In this document: positions 55,532 to 63,855 of the stretch, one piece after another
Position numbering within the stretch: the stretch's first letter is position 1
Layout: each line of letters begins with the position of its first letter
DNA from: Saccharum officinarum
Taxonomy: Eukaryota; Streptophyta; Magnoliopsida; Poales; Poaceae
Length of the DNA: 64,000 bases
Reading direction: 5' to 3'
NCBI GenBank assembly: GCA_020631735.1
Contig: CM036154.1
Span: 248,001-312,000 of the forward strand
The notes under the pieces: generated by a model
What the model saw: the letters and a program-made list of their open reading frames with translations, nothing else
What the model was told of the DNA's origin: nothing
Database searches by the model: none
Position numbers and translations under genes: made by a program

Positions 55532-56755
55532 CTACTCTAACTCGTACACCGCGGCTGGAATATGACTGTCCTCGATCTCGATCTCTTCGTCAGACTTGTG
55601 GAGTCGGGATACGTACTTCAAGGCCTCGGCGAGCTCCTCGGTAGCCTTGGCTCCAGGTAGGGTAGGGCAAGCGTCTAGGTTGAGGCGAGTCGGGGCTAAC
55701 TCAAACTCCTCTATCCTAGGCTTTGTCTTGCTGCGGATCTCCTTGGGTAGCTGATCCCACATACCCTTCATTTCCCTGAGACGTTTCCTGTCAGACTTCT
55801 GCCAAGCCTGCCAAGTCCTCTCACACTTGTCCTGTAGGTACTCGGTCTGCCTGAGTGCCTCGATCAGGTGACCCTGGTTGCGAACGGCCTTCTTCCTGAG
55901 CTCCTCTAGCTCCTGAGTCAGGGTCTTGTTCCGAGATTGGATCTTCAGCATACCAATCCCCTTGGATCTCTCTCTGTCTCCCCTGCGGTTGAACTCGGCC
56001 TTCTTGTCGTCCAACTCACTCTGTAATTCCAAGACCTTGCTGTCGAGGTAGCAATTCCTGTTGCCTAGGTCGGCTGCTTTGTCCTGTAAGTCAGCGACCT
56101 CGGCTCTGTGGTCCTCCTCACGACGGTTGAGCTCGTCCTGCAGCTTGGCAATTGTCTCCAGTAGTCTAGCTCGCTCATGTGCTCCCAGCGAATCTCGCTC
56201 CTGGTACTCCCACCGAAGGGCCTGGTCCTGACGTTTCTTCTGCTCCAGCTGGGTCACGTACCTGTCCTGCTCTAGTAGGTGAATAGCTGAGACACGAAGG
56301 CATCTGTCCTCCTCGGCAAGAATAACTCTGCCTGCTGCGAAACTCTGCTCACTGGGGGTAAGGCTGAGGTCGAGGGCCTGGGGAAGTAGACGGAACTCTG
56401 TCGTCTTCAGGTGCTCGTAGTGGTCCCTCATCACTCTGCGAAGTGCCTTGTGTGAGATAGCTTGCAGTCCCTCCTCGACCGTGTCCTCTATCGTCATCTC
56501 GGTGAAGGCTGGGACGGAAGGTAAGGTGGTGCTAGCTGGGAACTCCACTGAGGTGGCAATCGGTCCTTCGATTCCTCCTTCCTTAGCTGGCTTCCCGGTG
56601 CAGGTGACCTTGACAAGCTCGTCGGGGACACCTAACGTGGTGAGAACTCGGCAGAGGGTCGGTGCAAAACCTCCGAGCTCACGTAGGTCAAGGGTAAGCT
56701 TGGCGTGGTCCAGAGGTAGTGGTCCTAGAGGCGGCCAATCGACGTTCGTTGCCAT
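55532..56755 (-). CDS. Extra ORF of element F between primer site and gag (about 407 aa, coiled coil)
   Basis: Not part of the standard gag-pol set. The likely start is ATG 56755 (CAG|ATGGCAACG); an upstream ATG at 56761 would add two residues. The N-terminus is MATNVDWPPLGPLPLD, followed by a small domain with FAPTLCRVLTTLGVPDE (residues 30-46). An alpha-helical segment follows (KALRRVMRDHYEHLKTTEF), then a long heptad-rich coiled coil (about 165-320, Glu/Lys/Arg/Leu-rich). The end is acidic (SDEEIEIEDSHIPAAVYELE). By eye, FAPTLCRVLTTLGVPDE aligns with FSMPTLLWRVLHDVGYPEG of the H3-tail ORF at 63253, and both are followed by a Val-rich stretch ending in PA, then helices and coiled coil. I think they are one protein family. 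Function unknown; a Gag-assisting or chromatin-interacting accessory protein is possible. Confidence 0.75.
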   Translation of the reverse strand: MATNVDWPPLGPLPLDHAKLTLDLRELGGFAPTLCRVLTTLGVPDELVKVTCTGKPAKEGGIEGPIATSVEFPASTTLPSVPAFTEMTIEDTVEEGLQAISHKALRRVMRDHYEHLKTTEFRLLPQALDLSLTPSEQSFAAGRVILAEEDRCLRVSAIHLLEQDRYVTQLEQKKRQDQALRWEYQERDSLGAHERARLLETIAKLQDELNRREEDHRAEVADLQDKAADLGNRNCYLDSKVLELQSELDDKKAEFNRRGDRERSKGIGMLKIQSRNKTLTQELEELRKKAVRNQGHLIEALRQTEYLQDKCERTWQAWQKSDRKRLREMKGMWDQLPKEIRSKTKPRIEEFELAPTRLNLDACPTLPGAKATEELAEALKYVSRLHKSDEEIEIEDSHIPAAVYELE

Positions 56756-56905
56756 CTGCATGTTTCAAGGAACAGGTGTTAGCAGGTCAATAATAGATAA
56801 GCCTTGCATAAAAGTAAATGCAGGGTCGGTATATAACCGAAAGAAGGGCTGTTCACGTCCTATTCTATCGTCCATTTCTAAGGGTTTCGTCCTAAGGTCA
56901 AGCAT

Positions 56906-56918
56906 GGCTCTGATACCA
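56906..56918 (-). promoter_or_regulatory. Primer-binding site of element F (initiator tRNA-Met)
   Basis: The minus strand reads TGGTATCAGAGCC, two bases from the LTR end at 56921. Confidence 0.9.
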
Positions 56919-56920
56919 AC

Positions 56921-59900
56921 TGAAACGACCTCAATTTCCACGAAGGGAAATCCACAGAGTCGAAGTGTATTAAGACCGCGATGGATCTTATTACCCAAAT
57001 TCCAGTCGAATACCACATCCATACAACGATAATATCAGAGTACAATTAGTGCGGAATTACATAATTTATTACATCGCCGCATTGGCGGAAACAAAAGTAG
57101 CAGACAAGCAGAACAGCTTGAAGATAAGATCGCCAAACTCGAGCGTAGGCACGAACCCCTCAACCATCAAACTCCTCGGAACTATACTCCTCAGCAGAAC
57201 CTGTGCCAAAAATTTATCAGTACGATTTGTACTGGCCACTCCCATCCCTATGAGCATTGCTTTGTGGATTTGGATGCAACATGGTTGTATTCAAAAGAAA
57301 CCTATAGGGCTGGGGTTTCCTATGCAGTAGCATATCAAGTGTATAAATGATCAAGTTTTAACACCATTCCCACACTCATTCCACTCCATTCCCTTTTCCG
57401 AGCCAGGTTACGATCCTGGGATCAATATACCACCATCTCCACACTATTACCACACCATCGCTCAATCGACAGGCCAACTCCCTCTCGGCACTGTCTCAAG
57501 GCCGGTAGCCCCTGGCTATGACCGACACTCTCTCACGGGGGAAGAAGAGAAGGACTCATCTCTCTATCTAGTTTAAGCGAAACCCAGGAAAGGTCCATAG
57601 CCGACGAGTCGGCGCATGTATCGATCGATCAACCATACACTCTGCAGAGGTTTTACATAACCACAAGATCTGCCTTCCTTGCTGACCGTCGTCAACTGGG
57701 CTGATTCCGGCTGCTTGCTAGCCTAGGATAATGCCACTCTACCATTCAGCCCTGGTTCACCCCAAGTCGAGTCTGGGGTGGCTGAAACTGTGAGTCATGA
57801 GCCGGGTCCACAAGGTCTCCATGAAGTCTCGGTAGGGTGTGGGGGAAAATCCTTTGTGCCCCGTACCTCCTTACACTGTCCGCTATCAACCTAGCAGTAG
57901 TGGCAAAATCCTACCAAGTAGTCCAGCCGTCCCGCACCATATAGGGCGAGTGGTACGTAAGGCTTCCCGGTGAATCTGAGTACTAGTAAGTCCTTAGGGA
58001 TGACCAAGCCAGAATGTCTCCATCAGGGTTTCCTTTACCGTGCCACCACAGCACCTCCAACCCGGGCTCCACCCATCACAGGTTCACAACCAGGTCCACC
58101 TCATATACCTTTTACCCACCACAGGTATACATTTCCAGGGGTGCCCAGGTAGCATCCCATGGTAAGACTTGCCCCAGGCTCGTCGTATACTCCAACTTGG
58201 TCGACTCAACCCTCACCCTCCACACACCCAAGTCACACACGCAGCACTCTCCCCAAAGTCCAGATAACACCAGTTTCCACCACGCACATAGTATAAGCGT
58301 AGTAGAAGTATAAATAAGGAATTATAGAGCAATAAGCGTGTGTCTAGCCTATAGCAGGGTATGCAGGGGTAAGGTTGCGTCAAGGTAAAGGCTTTCAAGC
58401 AAGCATACTACCATGCAAATCCTACTATAAAGTAGAGTAAAGCGATAGCAGTTCTATATTAGCCATGCGTAATAGGTGCTACGAGATTTGGGTGGGATGT
58501 GGCACCTTCAGTGTAGTCGTCTCCGTTCTCCTCACGGTACTCACGGTCCTCGTCCGTCAGGTCCTCCTCCGAGTCTGCATCGTTTGCATTATAGTCGCGT
58601 TAGCACAAAGAAGCAATGAAAATTCAAAAGAGCCAAATTCACTCAAACATGGGTTTATTGCGTAGAGCTTGATTTTAGATGAATTTTGGTCCTGGTTTCG
58701 TATTTTTCTGAGGTCGTATGAATTAGTTATGAATTTCCGAAGTTTAAATCATTTCTGAAAATGGATAAAGGCTGAATTAATCCTGGGCTGACACGTGTCG
58801 TGCTGTGGTTGGTCCACGTGGCTAGCTGACGTCAGCATGACGTCAGCATGACGTTATTATAACGGTTCCGAGCTGACAGGTGGGGCCCAGCTGACGTCAG
58901 CATGACGTCATCAACGTCGTCAGCTCCGACAAGTGGGTCCAGGGACTCTTGGGTCACTGACATGTGGGTCCAGTCAAAGTCAACGTTGGTCAACGTCAAG
59001 TCAACGGTCAACGGTCAGCGGTCAACAGGCAGGGTCACTGACGTGTGGGGCCAAGGCTGCTGACGTCAGCAGCTGATGTCATCGTGACGTCAGCATGACG
59101 TCACCCCTGGTTGTATTATCACTGACAGGTGGGTCCCGCATGACGTCAGGATGACGTCACCCACTGTCAAGTGGGTCCCGCGGCTCGGTGTCACTGACAT
59201 GTGGGGCCAGGTCAACGGTCAACATTTGACCGGTCAACGGTCAACTCGGGTCGGGTCCAAACTGGGCCGGTTGGGCTCGGGTTGGGCCGGTCTGGGCCGG
59301 GCCGGGCCAAACACGTGGCGTGCTGTGGCGCAGCCACGTCACGGCCGTGGGCTTGTATTGGGCTGTGGTCCACGGCTGCGGTCATGGGCGTGGCTCACGG
59401 TGAACCAAAAGGCGCTGGTCCATGGACCGCTGATAGGTCTACGGTGGACCAGGTCCACCCTTCCTTCCTTCTCTCTGTGGTCCATGTGCACCGGTTGCAC
59501 GCGCGGTTTGCCGGTGAGGGGAGTTTTCCCCTGCTTCTCCCGTGGCTGTGCTTTTGCCGGCGGCGAGCTTGCTGGTGAACCCCGTGGCGGCGCTGGTGTC
59601 CAATTGGACAGGGGAAAAGCTTCCCCGGGTCATGGCGACTATGTTGGTGGGGTCGAAGTGGCGGCCAGGGCTTCCCAAGGTGCTGGCCACGGTGAGCGGC
59701 GGCGTGGGTTCATCGGCGTGCATGGACAGGGCGGTAGTGATAGCGAGAACCCAGTTGGAAGAGCGTGTGAGCTCCTTGGTGCTTCTACGGCCATGGTAGG
59801 CATGTTGAAGGAGCTCCTGGTTCTCCCAGTGGTTCCGGCCATGGCGATGGGTCAAAACAGAGGCGGTGGTGCTCCGACGAGGTGCGGTGTGGCAACACAG

Positions 59901-61451
59901 GGCTTCGGTGGGCTTCTTCTCGGCTAAGGTGAGCGCAGTGTGCCTCTCATCATGGCGAAACCAATCGAGGTGTTGACGTCGCCTTTACCGCGACGTAGAA
60001 GACGCGGTGGTCTCGCCATGGTTGTGCTCTCGGCCATGGTGAGTGTATCCGTGCGTGTGCGCTCCTGCTCCAATGTACAGCGCCATGGCTGGGGTCCTCC
60101 TTTTGGCTGATGGCAGCGCGCACGGCGCGTCCTGGGTCTCGGCAAACGTGGCCATGGTGGTCTCCCTAGCTAACCAGTTGGGCTAGGCCGAAGCTTGAAG
60201 CTTCAGCAAGGCTTCGATCATGGCGGTGCATGTTCCATTGGGCTAGGGAGGTCTCAGCGGAGTACGGCTCACCTTTGGTGTTGAAGGCGAGAGGATAGCG
60301 GTGCAGTGAAGAGGTGTGGCCGTGTAGCTCCGGAAGCAGTGTCGTGCAGTGCCGATCCGCGATCGTGACGACGGCGATGGCGTCGCCCTCGGCTCCGGCG
60401 ACTTCGGCAGCGTGCGGGGCTCCGATCCTCCTCTCACGATCTCCTTCTCAGCCCTCTACTCTCGAAGTGGTGCGGCTGCTGGGCCACCAAGCGGTGGCGG
60501 AGGCTGGAAGCTAGGGCGCCGGGCGTGAGCGGCGTGCGGGCTGGCTTTATAGCCGAGCGCCATGCCTCCCAGGGCGGATGGCATCGTGCAGTGCAGGCGG
60601 ATGCATCGCATCAGACGGTGTTGCGGGGTTGCGTGGGCGCGGCGCAAGGGGAACAAGGTCATGCGATTTGCGTGACCCTGGCCCGCGTCTGCCATGCTGT
60701 CGGCTCCTGGTCGCGTGGGAGAGGTTGGCGTGGGTGAGGGGAAGAAGACGCTACTGTGCTGACAAGCGGGGCCCGTGTGACAGCGGCTGCAGCGAAAACG
60801 GGAAACGCGCGAGCGTGGGCGACGTGCGGCTGACGCGTGGGCCAAGCGGCAGCGGCAGTTGGCGGGGCTGGGCGCGCGGGCGTGCTGGGCCGCGAGCTGG
60901 CCGCGCGCGTGCGCTGGGGCTGGCTGGCCGAGCGGCTGGGCTGCGAGGCCTTCTTCTCTCTTTCTTCTTTTTCTTTTCTGTTTTTCATTTCTTTTCCATT
61001 ATTTGAATTCAAATTTGGTTTGAAATTTGAATTCCAAACTGATGTAACTTATTCATTGGTGTTTAGGGAATTTTGTTTAGCTATTTTGTATATCAACATA
61101 GGTGTAGTTTGTTATATATATAGAATTAGTTTTTCTTTTATACAAATATCCTTGGATTTGAATAGTGATTATTTTATGGTGTGTTTCTTAGAAAAAGTTG
61201 TTAAGCATAACATAAAGCAAAAGAAAATCCAAATCACAATTGAGTTAACTATGTATGCAACATTTCATTTGTTAGAATTTAGATAAACATAATTAGTCAA
61301 AGGCATGCCATGCTTATATGCTAACTTGGTTGGGTAAGACCTAATGCATCTCTTAGGTTGGGTTACCATACATGACACTCATCATCACATAGAAGTTTTG
61401 AGAAAATTTTTGTAGTAGTGTTTTTGGTGTGTGGATTTTTGGGTTGTTACA
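56921..61451 (-). repeat. 5' LTR of element F (right copy, complete)
   Basis: A 4,531-bp LTR from TGAAACGACCTCAATTTCC to GGGTTGTTACA on the plus strand, adjacent to the primer site. Its start (minus strand, near 61451-60960) is AT-rich; a GC-rich block follows (60900-59170), then the TGACGTCA cluster. A 258-codon plus-strand frame at 59151-59927 is an antisense composition shadow. Confidence 0.9.
58827..59159. promoter_or_regulatory. TGACGTCA cluster in the right LTR of F
   Basis: Perfect TGACGTCA at 58827, 58838, 58892, 58903, 59061, 59085, 59096, 59141 and 59152, about 2.3-2.6 kb into the LTR in transcription direction. Interspersed GTCAACGGTCAAC repeats (58980-59020, 59213-59245) contain W-box cores. 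The same nine sites are kept in the left LTR. Confidence 0.6.
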
Positions 61452-62462
61452 GATTGCCCGCACGCACTGTACGGAGCAGTAGTGGCAGGATACGGGGGCG
61501 CGATGATAAGGCTAAAGAGCAGTCGGGCGGCCCCCAGGTACATGTGGTTCTGGCAAGCTTGCGACTTTACCTGAATGGTTGACTCAGTGACCAACACTCA
61601 CTTTAGCGGGTGAGTGAGGTTTGTGTGAGGAATAAATTACCAGCTGGTTAATAATCGATTCGAATCGTCATCGTTCACTGGATAGTGAGCACTTGACTTG
61701 AGTGACTTCATCGTAGTAATTTTGATGGAACACTTGGACAGTTATATGGAATATGACATGATTAAAGTTGTTAATGAACATTGGTTATCCTTACAGTTTT
61801 AATTACTTTTACTCTAGTACAGGTGCAAATGTAGTTGACAGATTAATAAAGATTTTAACTTGATGCAAAGCTTTTGGAAAGATTCTTTAAAATACTAAAA
61901 ATGTCTTTTTGCAAATGAGTCAACTACCCCATCAGAAAGCATGTCATGATTCCTTGGTGTCTTTTATTTTGGTTCTGTCGGGTAAGTCTAGCTGAGTACT
62001 TCTCGTACTCAGGGCTTTGTTCCACTTGTTTGCAGATGGGCAGATGTATTACGGCTATTGTATCAACTGCTTTTATCCTGCGATGGGAGAAGCTTAGGAC
62101 CATGGGCAATGGTCATTCACTACATCTTGTCTGATGCTTTTGTTAGAGATGATCCTGAACTGGCACTGTATTTTGAACTCTGTGCGAGTGTGTGATTTGA
62201 ACTAAATGCTTTCCGCTACTTTTATTTGAAACTAGTTTATAATAACTATGTTTAAACTCCGATGTATTTGCTATGCGAAACTTTTATGTAACTTGTGATG
62301 GTGACCGCTGAACTTATTACGATCTTGGCTGGTATGTAAGTTGGTTTGAAATTCGTTGTGATTTCACGGACTACCGGGTTATACGGGCTTAAGTTTGCTA
62401 AATCGTCTGCGCGGTGGATGATTTTTTGACTTAATCTCGTATAATTGGTCGGTTCTGTTACA
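61452..62462 (+). repeat. Partial 5' LTR of the H3-tail-ORF element
   Basis: Ends TTGGTCGGTTCTGTTACA before the primer site. It contains a perfect hairpin CTGAGTAC-TTCTC-GTACTCAG at 61992-62012. The left part is cut off by element F. Confidence 0.75.
61992..62012 (+). other. Conserved LTR hairpin (8-bp stem, 5-nt loop)
   Basis: CTGAGTAC and GTACTCAG are exact inverted repeats. The LTR at 7950-10197 keeps the inner six-bp stem GAGTAC/GTACTC with a different loop (8448-8467). It may be an RNA structure near the R region or polyadenylation site; that role is inference. Confidence 0.5.
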
Positions 62463-62464
62463 GC

Positions 62465-62475
62465 TGGTATCAGAG
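62465..62475 (+). promoter_or_regulatory. Primer-binding site of the H3-tail-ORF element
   Basis: TGGTATCAGAG, two bases after the LTR end CA, matches eleven bases of the initiator tRNA-Met primer site; the next bases (TA) deviate. Confidence 0.85.
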
Positions 62476-63252
62476 TATGGTTTAGCGTGTTTACTGTTCA
62501 CAAAGTGTATTTAAACAAAAATATGTTTGAAAAACATGATTTACAAACGAAAAGTGTGCTAGTGGTCATATCCTCTATGCCCAGTAAGGACTCTAGGTGG
62601 CTTAATTAAGTACTGACTTGGGGGTTCTTGCACCATATTTCTCTTTCGTTTCTCATACGGCGTGCTATTATATGAGTGCCACTTAATTGAGTGGTAATGT
62701 ATGGATCAGTTGCCTCTATGCCTCGGTAAGTGTGAGATGTGAGAGCATGATCGGATACACCGCCGATCTAGGGAAAGTGCTTATATGATACTAGAGTACT
62801 TACATGTTTTACGCATGTTTTTACAAAAAGTGTTGCATGTGTGGTTGTTCTGTCCGTTGAGACGATGCCGTCAAAAGGACGATGTTTTGGGTAGTTACTA
62901 CCATTGTACGCGTATCTGGGGATTTGTGTAGAGCATGTGCATAGATTTACTGCTTTCATGCATTCATGAGGAAACTGGGCTGAAATGAATCTTCTACAGG
63001 TACATAACAGCATTTCTCGTGTAGACGTATTAGTTACGTATATGAGAGATCGCCTGTATGCCACCGAATTCATCGATAGATATCATTTATTTCTTAAGTT
63101 TGTGAGAACGTACGAAATGTACATGCATCATGTTGCTTGTGCATTTCATTCATGTCATGCATTCCTCCCCTTATAAATTAATTATCCCCTTTTGATAAAA
63201 TTGTACCAACTTAAAATGTGTTCTCACCGGGTAATCAAAACTTTTGGTACAG
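62476..63252 (+). other. Leader of the H3-tail-ORF element, with possible intron signals
   Basis: About 780 bp without a convincing gene. A strong plant-type splice donor G|GTAAGTG lies at 62726, and the ORF start is preceded directly by a possible acceptor TTTTGGTACAG ending at 63252. A leader intron 62726-63252 is therefore conceivable but untested. Confidence 0.4.
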
Positions 63253-63855
63253 ATGGCCCGCACGAAGCAGACTGCCCGTAAGTCCACAGGCGGAAGAGCA
63301 CCCCGACACCAGTTGGCCTCACGAGAGCGCCACAGCACGGACACCTTTCTGAGCGAGTTTAGCATGCCAACTTTGCTTTGGAGAGTACTCCATGATGTGG
63401 GGTACCCGGAGGGTCAGGAGCGGGTGTACTCTTGGAGTGAGAGCCAGTTAGCTGAGGATGGACTGGTAGTAGTGGAGATCACCGTCCCTGCTCTTGGTGA
63501 TGCTCCAAAGTGGGATGATTGGCACTTGGAGTTTGAGGGACACACTCCGGTTGAGGGTGCAGAGGGAGTAGCTTTTCGTGTCATCAGGGACATAATGAGC
63601 AGATTTCCCAACGAGCTGGCAGCAGCCTTAGCTGGCACTTTTCTAAGAGATGATCCTCGCGATGCCATTTGGGTGCAGCCGCAAGGAAGTGCTTTAGTCA
63701 GAGGCCCAAACGAGGGACAAGCTAGCGACAACCACGCTATGAGTGCGATGTATGCAGCTATCAGAGCATACCAGGGTCTTGAGTGCACCTATTGGACGTT
63801 GACTGGTTTGTGTGGTGATGATCGGCTCAAAGCAAGAAAACAGAAGAAGAAGTAG
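63253..63855 (+). CDS. Retrotransposon accessory ORF with an N-terminal histone H3 tail mimic (200 aa to the first TAG)
   Basis: ATG 63253, stop TAG 63853-63855. After Met, residues 1-13 are ARTKQTARKSTGG, identical to the mature histone H3 tail. Residues 14-21 (RAPRHQLA) match H3 KAPRKQLA except K14R and K18H; then the match fades (SRERHSTDTF). There is no histone fold. The body has FSMPTLLWRVLHDVGYPEG (mature residues 35-53), a Val-rich stretch ending VPAL, an acidic/aromatic segment (WDDWHLEFEG), a helix AFRVIRDIMSRFPNELAAAL, and a basic end (KARKQKKK). The RVL-containing block aligns with the extra ORF of element F. It is the first ORF after the primer site, the same place as F's extra ORF. 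The role is unknown; if exposed, the tail could be recognised by H3K4/K9 writers, readers or erasers. A host histone gene is excluded by the absent fold and by context. Confidence 0.85.
   Translation: MARTKQTARKSTGGRAPRHQLASRERHSTDTFLSEFSMPTLLWRVLHDVGYPEGQERVYSWSESQLAEDGLVVVEITVPALGDAPKWDDWHLEFEGHTPVEGAEGVAFRVIRDIMSRFPNELAAALAGTFLRDDPRDAIWVQPQGSALVRGPNEGQASDNHAMSAMYAAIRAYQGLECTYWTLTGLCGDDRLKARKQKKK

Larger units (their letters stand above)
47643..61451 (-). mobile_element. Element F: Tekay-type Ty3/gypsy (chromovirus) retrotransposon with an extra ORF
   Basis: On the minus strand the order is 5' LTR 61451-56921 (4,531 bp), AC-complement spacer, primer site 56918-56906, extra ORF 56755-55532, gag-pol 55259-50586, polypurine tract 50566-50552, 3' LTR 50551 to the gap. 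LTR ends are TGTAACAACCC and GGTCGTTTCA. The gag-pol is uninterrupted and the LTR parts that can be compared are closely similar, so the element is young and potentially complete in the genome, although the left LTR is cut by the gap here. Its right end abuts the LTR of another gypsy element (61452 onward), so it appears to be inserted there. The expected 5-bp duplication (GATTG on the right) cannot be checked. Confidence 0.88.

Noticed and set aside
59151..59927. 258-codon plus-strand ORF in F's LTR
   Set aside because: Antisense to the element, GC-driven, frameshifted in the other LTR copy (48258-48680), with no domain.
63253..63855. A genuine host histone H3 gene or pseudogene
   Set aside because: Only the first 13 residues are exact and the match fades by about residue 21. 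There is no histone fold, and the frame sits behind an LTR and primer site and aligns with another retrotransposon ORF.
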